A stretch of DNA of 64,000 nucleotides from Sinonovacula constricta (GCA_007844125.1 CM017572.1:41617077-41681076), one strand, 5' to 3'; positions 13,350-24,023 are shown, numbered from the stretch's first letter. Made by a program: numbers and translations. The notes: generated by a model from the sequence alone, not told the origin.

Positions 13350-16170
13350 ATGATGGCCAGGATTGTTTTGCTGCTTTGTATTTCTATAGAAAAACGCACT
13401 ATTGACTTGATGTTAAGTGAAAACATGTAGTAAATACTTTATTAGAAATTCGGAACATTCATCTGGTCAGTTGTAAAATCAAGATGCTATATCTTTTTGG
13501 AATTTAAACTTAACAGATGAATGTCAGGAAAATGGGATGGATCTCATTAACTTGCAATGTCTTCAGTAAATAAACCCAAACACTCCAAATACGATGCAAT
13601 TTTCAAATGTATTTGTCCAATATTTGCCATTTTAAAATCTAAGTGTATTTACCTTATGCATAGAAATACTAATGTCCCAGCATGTGATAACGCAAAACAA
13701 AGATTTTTTTTTATATTTTCATGGAAATAACAGTCAGATTTTCGTTTAAATCGGACCCATATGCATGTACCTTCTCTTTCCAAACTATTTTATAAATTAA
13801 ATATTACGCTACAAACTGTTAACATATGAAAGACGGAGGTATTTTACTGACGATCATACACTAATGGATTTCAAACAGGGCATTCACTTGTAAAATTACA
13901 CATGAATTTAAACTGTTTAACAGTGTCCAAATCAGACTAGCGTTCTCTTGAAGTGATTATTGAAAAGTTATTTTCATTAAAAAACTCCATGTCTATTCTT
14001 GCTAAAGATATCGGCCGTAACTTAAAGAGCGTTGCCATTATTTTGCTGATTTTCATTTTATACTGGAATTGAAGTATAATTCATTTAAAAAATGATTTTT
14101 GTATGCAAAAAGGTAAATTTGGCATACAGCAGAGTGGATAAATATGACCCCGGAACTCTGCCGAAAGATTTCCTAATAAGAATATATAAAACAAAGTCCT
14201 ATGAGCATTGCAACATATACAAAAAAATGACAAGACGCAGGACCAAGGTATTCACATGCACGCCAAATGTAAAAGTGAGAACAAATCTGTGATGAGTCAT
14301 TTAACAATAAGAGCAAACCCAACAGTTACTGCCTTGGAACGGTCCGTCGGCAATAGCGACTGGGGTGCTTAAACCGGTTTTACCGAGCTCTAACCTCGCA
14401 CTTCCTGATGGGTTTCTCGAATGCAAGCAATGAAAAGAAAACCGATTCAATTGAATAAGTGTTCCAAGCGCTGACGTTTTGTTAGACAAGTTATGACGAA
14501 ATTAATGAAGTCATTGAGAAATAATGTCCACTTAGTGTTTAGAAGAGAGATAGGTATTATTTCGATTAGACCTACAAAAAAAGCTAATTGTTAATGAAAT
14601 TAACTATTTTAATAAAAAAAAAATGACAAGAAAAAAGTGTGAACTATTTACACACACCTCAAACTGGTTATGTTTCGCTGTGCTACAGTCAACAATGCCG
14701 TCTTCAAAAGTACGGGACCATAGCGGCCATCATGCTTGTGAAAATCGATATCAGTGAGACTGTATTAATGCCTCATCTGATTTACATTTAAGAAAATCAA
14801 AGCTTTTCTTAATGTACATATTCTTACTCTTTCTTTAGATAAAAATAAAAACAAAACAAACACATTTTCAAGATATTATAGTTATGTTCAAATGTCGCTC
14901 GTCAAAGTCCCATTGGTGATTTTTCCATTTTGGTGGCAGAAGTTAATTTATTCTGAAAGGCATTTGATCTCTGACGTCAAGATGGCACTATCGCGGGACT
15001 TCTTCCCCTGAGAGAATTATTTTTTCACCGTTATAGCCATATGTTGTTGCAATTTAAGCAGCTTTTAGTAGAAATGATGATTCTACTTTTTATGGGCGGT
15101 GCTGCTTGCCACACCGTCTAAGAAAGCTGAATTTCGGAAGCACACAGCATCGACTCTGCATGACCTTGCTACTCGCGGTCAGTTATTCATGCATAGGAAG
15201 AAGAACTGCGCGTACAGAATAATTTTTATGTCTAAGGAGACAAGATGTATGTCCAGGCATGCTTCAAAAATTAACATAACTATTTTATCTGTTTAAACTG
15301 GAAGTTCAAGGTTTCTGAAAAGCAAGTTTGGAGCAAACAGGGTGAAGCATTCCAGTCAGTTCTTTTTCCCACCGACCGGTCCAAGGCTGTAGCTGTTTGT
15401 TTATTCACTACGTGTGTAGTGTCTCGTCATAGTGTTTTATTACGTTTACGTTAAGATTAAGATTTCGTTTTTTAAAATGGAATGCTTGGTATCTATGGGT
15501 AGTTGTATGGATGTAAAGGATGTGCGTATGTGAATGGGAAACTAAGTTCTCAGTGTGTTGATGGATATTCTCTGGAATATTCGATGGATTAAAGTGCGGG
15601 TCGTACTGACACACAATTACACAGCCAACTCCACTCGAAGGCTGTATTTGCATATGTCTTCAATTAATTTCTAATTGATTAGGAACTGGCGCAAAAATGC
15701 CGTAAAGTTTGTGAGAATTATTAAAAAAATCTCTCCCCGCATTACACTCAGCGAATTGGGAATTGTGTCATGGTTGCTTTAATGTCATGTTTCTGTTTTT
15801 TCCGGGTTTGAGAGATCCAGAAGATATGCTTTTCATTTGAGATTTGTAGACCTTTAATTAATTAATTAATTTTAGACGTATTTTGACCGTTAGGTTTAAT
15901 TGTTTGATTGTTCTTCCGACATTGCCTTTGGGCATTATTCTATGTCGGACCCTTACCTCTTTTTATGCAAAACATGTAATTTTAATGGAAATCGAAACTT
16001 GCATTTTGGTAATTACATAGATGGAAATTATATTTACATTTAATATATTTACTTTCATTTACGATTATGAAGACCTGTATCATGGATAACCCACTTTCGG
16101 AACAATTACTGTCTAGAAGAGCTTTAGGTAAGTTTTTGCTTATATCATAGTTTTGCTTTTACCTGTTAAA
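13350..16170. other. AT-rich DNA, nothing recognised
   Basis: Short open frames of 62-81 codons (for example 14092-14292 plus and 15408-15653 minus) show no domain motifs. An ATTA repeat lies near 15858. No gene is supported. Confidence 0.45.
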
Positions 16171-16177
16171 TATTTTT

Positions 16178-16340
16178 ACATACCTTGTAGCACAATCGGT
16201 AGAGCGTCGGTTTCAGGAACGGGAGTGTCGTATCATGCCAGGTGTTTACGGCATTCTATACACAGTGTAATGGCTGCACTATATCAGCTTCAAGTGGACA
16301 CCGTCTCCAGATAACTGAAATACTGTTGTTAGAAAGATAA
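16178..16340 (+). mobile_element. tRNA-derived SINE, internally deleted
   Basis: The head CAATCGGTAGAGCGTCGG and body GACACCGTCTCCAGATAACT match the minus-strand SINE at 7948-8250, but the box B portion is missing and TACGGGAG-like head sequence runs straight into the body (TATCATGCCAGGTGTT). It is followed by a poly-C and CACACA tract at about 16345-16370. Confidence 0.75.
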
Positions 16341-16374
16341 TCCCCCCCCCCCCCCCCCTCACACACATTTTTTA

Positions 16375-17161
16375 CTACGGCATGATTCTGTTAAAAAAGG
16401 TTCTGTTAACCAGTTCATCAACAACATTGTCGTCTTTTTAACACGTTTTAGGCATTTTTTTTCATATATATACGTTGTGAAATATACCAAATTTGTTTTG
16501 ATTGAGAAGTGTTTTGTTACATCGCATCGACACAATTAAAACCATATTAGCGATGTCTGGGTAACTGCCGGCGCACCGCATATTGAGTAGAAAATCTCAA
16601 AACTGGCCATTAGGTCTTCACACAAAATGCGTATACATGTTTCGCAAAGCAACTCATTTCTGTGTTGTAAGTCCTTACTATTAAAGCATATAATGTTGCA
16701 AATCACTTTAACCTCGATTTTTATTGATACCTTAGCACGCTCAGTCAATTTTATGAACTGAATTTATTTCTGATTATAACAAAAAGCGCTAATTTGAAAG
16801 AGAAAATCCATCAGCGTAATCTTGTCACGTGTTCCTTCAATAGCGTATCCTTTTTCTAATTCGAAAGTAGTTAATATCATTGGTGGGCATGTATTTGCAA
16901 CAGCAACAATTTGAAAGCGAAAAAAATGTTACTAACAAAAACAAAGGATAGCATTTAGGATTGTCAATGATCGAAAAATTACAAAGTAGAAAATAGTTAT
17001 TGTGTTATTCATTAATGTTATTGTGTGTTTCGTTATGAATCTGAGTCAGATGTTTTTAATTGTACTTTGTTGGATTATGGAAATCGAGTTAACGATTCTG
17101 AGATACTGATTCAAAGAGAGAAACATAGTAAGGGATTAAATGTTACTGCAGAAAGAAAACA
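16375..17161. other. AT-rich DNA, nothing recognised
   Basis: A 70-codon minus-strand frame (16536-16748) has no recognisable motif. The stretch runs up to the BEL element insertion site. Confidence 0.45.
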
Positions 17162-17166
17162 CAGCT
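17162..17166. other. target-site duplication, left (CAGCT)
   Basis: Matches 23196-23200 exactly and fixes the outer LTR border at 17167. Confidence 0.9.
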
Positions 17167-17351
17167 TGTGATGAATGTTACTCGGTTGTGTAAGAACAAC
17201 TTAGACTGCGTATTCCAGGTTCGACCTTTTATTTTACTCTACGTCACAAAACAATAATACGGAAGTGACGTCACGGACGTCGCCAATACCTAGTAAGCGT
17301 TAACGCGCCATATAACGTCTGCTGTAACGTTATGGAATTTATTCCACGACA
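17167..17351 (-). repeat. BEL/Pao 3' LTR
   Basis: This 185-bp LTR is identical to the 5' LTR apart from one extra T near 17178. In element orientation it starts TGTCGTGGAATAAATT, which includes an AATAAA polyadenylation signal, and ends ATTCATCACA. It is preceded by GGCGCCCGGAGTA, the likely polypurine-like priming tract. A perfect TGACGTCA (CRE) lies at 17266-17273. Confidence 0.95.
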
Positions 17352-17591
17352 TACTCCGGGCGCCAAAATGATTAAATACGCCATGAACATAAATAATGAT
17401 CACTCTGAAACAGGCACATTAATCAATTAACGTCAAATACAATTATCATTGCATGAAAAATATTTACAGTCTTTGTTAAATTATCAGCTTTTAAATTCTA
17501 ATACTTGAAACGTCTGTAAATAGTTGCGCGGAAAGTATAATTTTTAAGAAATTAAATGTCACTGATGTAAATTTTATAAAACACAGATCAG

Positions 17592-20500
17592 TCACTGATT
17601 GTTCAAACGATCTAAATCTTGATCAATAGATGTTTCCAGGGGGTACAGCTTCGTGATAGGTCTGTTGGTCAGTCCATCTTTGGTCCGTAGCTTAGCTGAC
17701 CGTACAAGACCGTCTCTCCCGTGAACGACCTCCTCCACAATGGCGAGTCTCCATAACGCACGTGGCTTGTCTTCATGGATCTGGACTACGTCACCAGCTT
17801 TAATAGTTTGCAAATTGCACGTGCGACCGTGTGTCGTTTGGTAACGTTCCCTAAGTGCAGTGAGGTATTCTCGTTTCCATCTTTCTTGAAAGTCGCCGAT
17901 CACTTTCCGCAGGTTGTCAGCTCTCTTAAGTAGGACGGATCGGCTGGTTGCCATGGGAATGGGTTTAATGTCTGGGTATTGATATGGCAGTCGTGTAATA
18001 GTTCTCCCGTGCAGAAGATGGGCTGGAGTTAGTGGCTCTGGGTCGTCCGAGTTTGATGACACATAGGTTAATGGCCGGTCATTTATGGTGGCCTCTATTT
18101 CCGTAATCACCGTCTGAAGTTCGTTGATAGAGATGCAGGTGCGTCCTAATACTTTCTTCAGCGTGGTTTTAGTAAGCTCAATTAGTCTTTCCCACCAACC
18201 ACCGAACCAAGGTGCGCGGTTTGGGATAAATGTCCTCTCGGTTCCCTTTTTCCCAAGGTGGTTGTGCAGAAATTCTGAACTTGCTAGTTTTCGTATTTGG
18301 TTCGCCGCCGCGTGAAAAGTAGTTCCGTTGTCCGATACCATGAGTCTAGGTAGGGAACGTCGGCTGCAAAATCTTCTAAATGCCTGAAGGAAAGTTGCTT
18401 CTGTTAAGTCCTGAACGACCTCTAAGTGAATCGCACGTGTGGTTGCGCACGTGAATAAACATATGTAGACCTTGGTGGTTCCTCCATTGTCGGGTTTCAC
18501 GTGCAGCGCTCCACTAAAATCCACTCCTGTGACTGTGAAGGGTGACGATTCCTCAAGTCTGTACTTGACCAATGGTGGGGTTTCTGGTAAAGGGTACGGC
18601 CTGCCGATAACCTTTTTACAAATCACACATTTCTTCAGGATAGACTTAACACACTGTCGGATACGTGGTATCCAATACTTCTGGCGTATGTGGGTAATAG
18701 TCGCGTTTTCGGCGGAATGCAGCACTGATTCATGCGCGTCACGGACTATCAATGACGTAATCGGGTGTCTGTTTGGTAACAAAATTGGAAATTTCGTGCA
18801 TTCATCAATCGCTGCATTATGTATTCTTCCTTTACAGCGGAGTAGTTTGTCATTGTCCAAGTAGAGATGTAACTGTTTAACAATGGAAATCCGATGACGT
18901 GATTTCTTAGGATCAACCAATTCTTGTATTTCTGCATAGAATGATGTAGATTGGCTGCATCGTACCACATGTATTTCTGCTTGTCGCAGCTCTGTTACTG
19001 TAAGTGTTCCGGATTTGCGAAGTTCAACAGTAGATCTGATATTGTGCAAAAATCTACACACATACGCTATTACACGTAGCAGACGTTTGTAGCTGCTGAA
19101 TCTGTGGAAATCTATCAGTTCTGGATCTTGACTCGGCACTGTTGTAGATTGTGTGGTTGCTGTATTCACTTCTGTTGTCGTGGTCAATGTTGTTAGAGTC
19201 TGTGGCTCCCAGGTCGGCCATTTTGATTTATCGAGTATCCACCGCGGACCATGCTGCCATGATTTACTCTCTTGAAATGTGCTGGCACTAAGACCGCGTG
19301 TTTGAAGGTCTGCTGGGTTGTCACTGGTCGGACAGTAACGCCAAGTGTCATTTCCGGTTATTTCTCGGATTTCTTGTATTCTATTTTGAACGAATCTGTT
19401 CAGCGGATTCTTTGCTCTGATCCAATGAAGGACAATCTGGCTATCTGACCAGTAGTGAGTCTCCTGACATGGTAACGTGTTATGTATGTGTTTAGCTAAA
19501 CGAACTCCGATAACTGCCGCCATTAACTCTAAACGAGGTAGGGTAATCTGTTTTAAAGGTGCCACGCGATTTTTAGCCATGATCAAGGTGCAGATATTGC
19601 GTTTACACAAGTACGCTACAGCTCCATAAGCGCTTTGGCTTGCATCAACAAAAATGTGCAGAATATGATTGTCGTCCGAATCTGATGTCATGGCAGCTTC
19701 CGGTGATGAACGGAAGTAGTGGCGTTGAAACTTGGTTTCTATGGCTACGTAAAGGTCCTTCACTATTTCAGTCCAACTTGTTTGAATGTTATCTGGTAAC
19801 GGTGAATCCCAGTCAAACTTTTCCCGCCAAATTTCTTGCAATAGTAATTTCGCACGAATCGTAACGGGACTAAGAATTCCAAGAGGATCGTATATGCGTG
19901 AAGTTTGCTGTAGTATTTCTCTTTTTGTGCAAATATCTCTGTCTGGAATGTGTTTGCTTGTAAACATTAGCTCGTCGGTTGTAGTATTCCAGCGCATGCC
20001 GAGTACCTTGGTTATCTGGTCGCTGTCTAAAACGCCCGTCTCTAACGCTGTCTGTCTAAGCGTTGCACTGTTAGAAGTCCATGATCGTAAGTTGAATCCA
20101 CCAGACGACATGATGTCACGTGATTTCTGAAAATATTCTATGGCCGTTTTTTCTTGTGGTAATGACGTGAGAATAGTGTCCACATACAGATCTTGTCTTA
20201 GCAAGTCACTCACCCAGCATGGGTTGCTTTCAAGATGTTTATGTATGGTCGCATTTAATATAAATGGCGAACACGTTGCGCCAAATAATACCGATCTGAA
20301 ACGGTAGGTTTGTAGTGCACTGGTAGGATCGATGGGGTCTGTCAACCATAGAAATCTTGTATAATCTCGGTCTTTTTCATGTAAACCAACGTGTAGAAAC
20401 GCCTTTTCTATGTCGCTGGAAACACCGTATTCATGCAGTCGAAATCTCAGTAAAATGCCGCTCAAGTCGTTTAACTCGGGTGGTGTAGATTCCAAGCAGT

Positions 20501-21287
20501 CATTTAGACTTGGCTGGTCTCTTGCTTGTTTACAGCTACAATCATATACTACTCGGATGGGTGTGGTTGTTGAGTCCTTTCTCACTGCATGGTGTGGTAT
20601 GTAGTGTACATCAATTTTGTTTAACTCAGTTTCTGGAACTCGTTCTATGAATCCTTTTATTTCCTGTTCTTCGATGATTTTTCCGTAATGCATTAGCATT
20701 TCCGGTTCCTTGTTCAGGCGAGCAATAGTGCTCTCTGCTCTCCGTTTCGCGATGTGGTAATTGGACGGTAATGGTTCGTGATCAGATTTCCAAGGTAGTT
20801 TCGCTACATACTGGTTGTTTTCGAATGTTACACATGTCTGTTTGTATGTCTCTAGTATGTCACATCCGGTCTGTTTAGGGATTTGTTCACACACTCCAAT
20901 ACTTTCAAGATTCCAGAATTTCTCAAGATCACAAATCGGTGGAGGTGCTGTTATCACGTTCATGATATATGTATTATTCTTATGCATGGGCGTCGCTGGA
21001 AGTGGTCCGGACAGAAGAAATCCGAGCTTTGATGCCACAGCTGTCGGACCATCGCCGCGAATCACTGTATCCTGTATGAAGTTCCAAAAGTGATCGGCGC
21101 CTACCAGAACTTCAATCTCGAACAGGTCTTCTAATGTCACATGATGAGCCAACGTCAACCCTCTCAAGTATGGTAGCTGACTGACTTGCCTCTGTGTGCT
21201 GTTATTAAGTGGTGCTGCTATTGTCGGTACTATTAGAACGCTTAATGTAATCAACTCACCCTCTAGGGTTTTAAGATGTATTGTCGC
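17592..21287 (-). CDS. pol: BEL/Pao Pol: protease remainder, RT, RNase H, integrase
   Basis: The frame is open from directly after the gag UAG to 17592 and is in phase with gag. The first non-AUG-start reading is TTG at 21254 (1220 codons), so no own start is evident and expression probably depends on the upstream frame. Numbering from that TTG: reverse transcriptase about 200-380 (SSDIEKAFL with D281; catalytic motif LYVDT at 356-360); RNase H about 533-655 with D537, E576, D604 and D649; integrase zinc motif H841, H846, C876, C879; integrase triad D912, D975, E1022 (VDFSG, SDNGT, GGWWER); C-terminal DUF5641-like region about 1125-1208 with KAGDVV. RT normally ends in Asp-Asp; Thr replaces the second Asp here. 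The frame is otherwise undamaged. Confidence 0.95.
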   Translation of the reverse strand, partial: ATIHLKTLEGELITLSVLIVPTIAAPLNNSTQRQVSQLPYLRGLTLAHHVTLEDLFEIEVLVGADHFWNFIQDTVIRGDGPTAVASKLGFLLSGPLPATPMHKNNTYIMNVITAPPPICDLEKFWNLESIGVCEQIPKQTGCDILETYKQTCVTFENNQYVAKLPWKSDHEPLPSNYHIAKRRAESTIARLNKEPEMLMHYGKIIEEQEIKGFIERVPETELNKIDVHYIPHHAVRKDSTTTPIRVVYDCSCKQARDQPSLNDCLESTPPELNDLSGILLRFRLHEYGVSSDIEKAFLHVGLHEKDRDYTRFLWLTDPIDPTSALQTYRFRSVLFGATCSPFILNATIHKHLESNPCWVSDLLRQDLYVDTILTSLPQEKTAIEYFQKSRDIMSSGGFNLRSWTSNSATLRQTALETGVLDSDQITKVLGMRWNTTTDELMFTSKHIPDRDICTKREILQQTSRIYDPLGILSPVTIRAKLLLQEIWREKFDWDSPLPDNIQTSWTEIVKDLYVAIETKFQRHYFRSSPEAAMTSDSDDNHILHIFVDASQSAYGAVAYLCKRNICTLIMAKNRVAPLKQITLPRLELMAAVIGVRLAKHIHNTLPCQETHYWSDSQIVLHWIRAKNPLNRFVQNRIQEIREITGNDTWRYCPTSDNPADLQTRGLSASTFQESKSWQHGPRWILDKSKWPTWEPQTLTTLTTTTEVNTATTQSTTVPSQDPELIDFHRFSSYKRLLRVIAYVCRFLHNIRSTVELRKSGTLTVTELRQAEIHVVRCSQSTSFYAEIQELVDPKKSRHRISIVKQLHLYLDNDKLLRCKGRIHNAAIDECTKFPILLPNRHPITSLIVRDAHESVLHSAENATITHIRQKYWIPRIRQCVKSILKKCVICKKVIGRPYPLPETPPLVKYRLEESSPFTVTGVDFSGALHVKPDNGGTTKVYICLFTCATTRAIHLEVVQDLTEATFLQAFRRFCSRRSLPRLMVSDNGTTFHAAANQIRKLASSEFLHNHLGKKGTERTFIPNRAPWFGGWWERLIELTKTTLKKVLGRTCISINELQTVITEIEATINDRPLTYVSSNSDDPEPLTPAHLLHGRTITRLPYQYPDIKPIPMATSRSVLLKRADNLRKVIGDFQERWKREYLTALRERYQTTHGRTCNLQTIKAGDVVQIHEDKPRALWRLAIVEEVVHGRDGLVRSAKLRTKDGLTNRPITKLYPLETSIDQDLDRLNNQ

Positions 21288-22976
21288 CTAGTCAAACCGA
21301 CGTACGGACTGGGTAGAATTTCCAAATGATGCTAGGTGTATTACCTCACTTCCGGTGCGCGCAATCTGGAGTCTGTGTGCCAACTTCTCTGTTATAAATG
21401 ATCTCTGTGCACCTTCATCAAACAGGACATTTGCTTCTACTTGTAACTTGTCGGTGCAGATCGGTGCGACAGCTGTCTTCAGTAAAACACCTTGAGTCGG
21501 TTCACATGACGTAGTATGTAACGTGAATGTGTATGGCTGTGAGGACGTGGGTTGCGTTGCTGGAAATGGTGATGTTAGAGGACACGTATTTACAATGTTT
21601 GCGTGCGACGTGCGTGTTGCAGAGTGTTGATGACCTGGCGCTACAGTCTGATTGTTAAAACATATACTGGTGTGATGTTTTCGTTTGCATGTTCGACAAC
21701 GGAAATGTGACGGACAGTCTGATACTTTATGTGAGTGTAAACAGTTGAAACACAAACGTTTTTGTTTGATAACATGTATTCTTGTATTGTGATCTTTCAC
21801 TTGAAAGCAGTCGGCAGGCAGGTGGTTTCCTTCACAAAACGCACATTTTGGTTTATGTTGAGCAGGTACCTGTTTATGCTGCAAGTTCTGTGTATCGCTA
21901 TGTCGTCTGGTGCTTTTGCCTGTATGAAATGAGGCCGTCGGGATGTACGCGCTTTGATTGTTCTTATCGTCTAATCCCGCCTCAATAATGTTTAATTCCC
22001 GTTTAAAGGCTTTCCGTAAATCCCGTAATGTCCACCTCTCCGCCTCGTTTATTCTGGCAAGGTTTCTGCGTAACTCAGAGGGAAGCTTACCTAGAATTAC
22101 TGGCACAAGTAGACCACTGAAATTCTCCTGATTTTCACCTAATGTTTCTAGGCCCCGTATATTTGTTTCTAGTTGATCATAGTAATTTCGGAGGCTGTCA
22201 ATTTGTGAACTCGGGGGCGGCAAATGTAACAAGGCTTGCATGTGGGCATTTATAATTTTACTAGTCCTGCCAAACCTATCCGTTAACAACTCTAATGCCT
22301 CAGTGTAGTTAGCGTTTGTTAAACTAAATCCCGCTACGGCTCTGGCTGCATCACCTTCTAACTGGGATTTAAGGTAGGTAAACTTTTGCGCATCCGTTAA
22401 GTGTGGGTTCGAATGAACAGCTGCATTAAATGCGTCCCAAAAGCTATGCCAATCAAGAATATCTCCTGTAAAGGTGGGTAAGGTCAGTGTTGGCAGCTTA
22501 TGATTATTTAAGTACGTACTTTCACTTACAGTTTGATGCTGCAAACCCGTGTTGTCTGTTACCGTTTGTATGTTGAAATCTCTCACGTATGACGGCCCGT
22601 CGGTGGTGTCTATGCGAGTTACCGCTGGTGTTACCTCGGTCTCTTCGGTCTGGTTGTTGCTGGTGTTCTGTTGCGCACGGCCATCTTGAACGCTTTTTAA
22701 TCTCATATACTCTCGGATCTCTCCAACTCGTATATGTAGCTGGGTTGTATAATCTTCGGTTGCTAGTATCTCGTCCGTAATATCCGCGGTTTCTATCGCC
22801 TCTTGTACTTTATCGTTTAGCGAAGTTAAAATCTCAACTTTCTCTTCAATACCTCTCAGCAATATGCGGCACTTCAGTGAAGTTGAGTCTTCTTTAGCCG
22901 CCTCAAATTCATCAAATCTGATGGAAATTGCCCGTCTGTGCGCTTCTCGTATTGATAGGATTTTCTCTAGCTTCAT
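21288..22976 (-). CDS. gag: BEL/Pao Gag with N-terminal part of the protease
   Basis: 562 codons, starting at the ATG about 13 bases inside the primer site. It forms the particle that packages the element RNA. Residues 1-100 are charged and probably coiled. Residues 160-310 match the BEL Gag domain (DUF1759), with KLPTLTLPTFTGDILDWHSF and the phrase FTYLKSQLEGDAARAVAGF. Residues 378-440 hold Cys/His knuckles (CAFCEGNHLPADC, CFNCLHSHKVSDC, CRTCKRKHHTSIC) for nucleic-acid binding. The aspartic protease begins near 497, with the active-site segment LFDEGAQRSFI and Asp520. The frame stops at a UAG (21288-21290) in the middle of that protease, which is unusual because BEL Gag-Pol is normally one frame. 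A joined frame would require readthrough or reversal of the stop. Confidence 0.95.
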   Translation of the reverse strand: MKLEKILSIREAHRRAISIRFDEFEAAKEDSTSLKCRILLRGIEEKVEILTSLNDKVQEAIETADITDEILATEDYTTQLHIRVGEIREYMRLKSVQDGRAQQNTSNNQTEETEVTPAVTRIDTTDGPSYVRDFNIQTVTDNTGLQHQTVSESTYLNNHKLPTLTLPTFTGDILDWHSFWDAFNAAVHSNPHLTDAQKFTYLKSQLEGDAARAVAGFSLTNANYTEALELLTDRFGRTSKIINAHMQALLHLPPPSSQIDSLRNYYDQLETNIRGLETLGENQENFSGLLVPVILGKLPSELRRNLARINEAERWTLRDLRKAFKRELNIIEAGLDDKNNQSAYIPTASFHTGKSTRRHSDTQNLQHKQVPAQHKPKCAFCEGNHLPADCFQVKDHNTRIHVIKQKRLCFNCLHSHKVSDCPSHFRCRTCKRKHHTSICFNNQTVAPGHQHSATRTSHANIVNTCPLTSPFPATQPTSSQPYTFTLHTTSCEPTQGVLLKTAVAPICTDKLQVEANVLFDEGAQRSFITEKLAHRLQIARTGSEVIHLASFGNSTQSVRRFD

Positions 22977-22989
22977 ATTTCTTTGATAA

Positions 22990-23006
22990 GTTTCGTCATG
23001 GCACCA
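22990..23006 (-). promoter_or_regulatory. candidate primer-binding site
   Basis: Five bases inside the 5' LTR the element reads TGGTGCCATGACGAAAC. The leading TGG would pair with the CCA end of a tRNA, as expected of a minus-strand primer site, and the TGGTGCCATGAC form is in keeping with BEL elements. I could not match it to a specific tRNA. Confidence 0.65.
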
Positions 23007-23011
23007 TAAAA

Positions 23012-23195
23012 TGTGATGAATGTACTCGGTTGTGTAAGAACAACTTAGACTGCGTATTCCAGGTTCGACCTTTTATTTTACTCTACGTCACAAAACAATA
23101 ATACGGAAGTGACGTCACGGACGTCGCCAATACCTAGTAAGCGTTAACGCGCCATATAACGTCTGCTGTAACGTTATGGAATTTATTCCACGACA
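23012..23195 (-). promoter_or_regulatory. BEL/Pao 5' LTR (promoter LTR)
   Basis: This 184-bp LTR carries the promoter by position. A perfect cAMP/stress-response palindrome TGACGTCA lies at 23110-23117 and an ACGTCA half-site near 23085. The transcription start within the LTR cannot be located from sequence alone. Confidence 0.9.
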
Positions 23196-23200
23196 CAGCT
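23196..23200. other. target-site duplication, right (CAGCT)
   Basis: Matches 17162-17166 exactly and fixes the outer LTR border at 23195. Confidence 0.9.
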
Positions 23201-23420
23201 GCTGCATCTTCCTTACTTTCGCTCATTTTCACTAAAATATTAAAACAGTCGAAACATGATTATTGAAGGTATGTTACAGAAATGGGACAAAGAACAAGAA
23301 CCAAACGTAAAACGTTAAGACCTTGGTATGTTCACGAATTCAAATTCAAATGCTGCACACATCTTAGTATTCAAATGCGTCTTGCAAATGCTTAACTCAC
23401 CTCGCTTCTGGTTACTCATA
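23201..23420. other. non-coding flank of the BEL insertion
   Basis: Continues the sequence interrupted by the element at CAGCT. No feature is seen. Confidence 0.5.
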
Positions 23421-23423
23421 TCG

Positions 23424-23639
23424 CAGTATGTAAGTATTCTACTATGGCCTGGACATTTATCAGTGTAGCAGCTGTTTATACCAAAGCGCTCAGAACAGTA
23501 TGTAAGTATTCTACTATGGCCTGGACATTTATCAGTGTAGCAGCTGTTTATACCAAAGCGCTCAGAACAGTATGTAAGTATTCTACTATGGCCTGGACAT
23601 TTATCAGTGTAGCAGCTGTTTATACCAAAGCGCTCAGAA
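23424..23639 (+). repeat. 72-bp direct repeat, three near-identical copies
   Basis: Copies start at 23424, 23496 and 23568 with CAGTATGTAAGTATTCTAC. The period is a multiple of 3, so a 24-residue unit (MAWTFISVAAVYTKALRTVC...) is kept in one open frame of 71 codons. Without flanking coding sequence this is best read as a small young tandem repeat. Confidence 0.9.
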
Positions 23640-23888
23640 TCATTGTTTGCGCGTTGTAAGTTTGACCCTGTACGCGATTACAGTTGTACAAACAATTGTT
23701 AAAATTATTCCGTAGAAAATGTAAATTTACAACGCATTGGAAGTTGGAAAGCATGCCAGTCTTCAGCTACAAATAAACACATCTACTAAAATATAGATTA
23801 TATTATTTGTTCAACATTCAATACATTCAATATAATTTTGCATTTTAACTTTAGTTCGCCACCCTTTTCGAACCTTTTCTTTAGTAAA

Positions 23889-23956
23889 TGCTACTACTAC
23901 TACTACTGCTACTCCTGCTGCTGCTTCTACTGCTACTGCTACTGCTACTGCTACTG

Positions 23957-24003
<47 letters not shown>

Positions 24004-24023
24004 GCTACTACTACTACCACTAC
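23889..24023. repeat. (CTA)n/(CTG)n trinucleotide microsatellite
   Basis: An uninterrupted run of CTACTACTGCT-type triplets. Poly-Ser, poly-Val and poly-Tyr frames on both strands are artefacts of it. Confidence 0.97.

Larger units (their letters stand above)
17167..23195 (-). mobile_element. BEL/Pao LTR retrotransposon, nearly intact
   Basis: A complete 6.03-kb element on the minus strand. Its long terminal repeats begin TGTCGTGGAATAAATTCC and end in TTCATCACA (TG...CA). The flanking bases CAGCT occur at 17162-17166 and again at 23196-23200, a 5-bp target duplication. Inside are a primer-binding site, gag and pol in one phase, and the domain order protease, RT, RNase H, integrase that defines BEL/Pao. 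No env-like frame is seen. The LTRs differ by a single inserted T, so the insertion is recent. One UAG in the protease and a Thr in the RT catalytic motif may make this copy non-autonomous. Confidence 0.97.

Noticed and set aside
17592..21100. Plus-strand frames opposite the BEL pol (up to 130 codons).
   Set aside because: Shadows of the pol frame with no domain resemblance.
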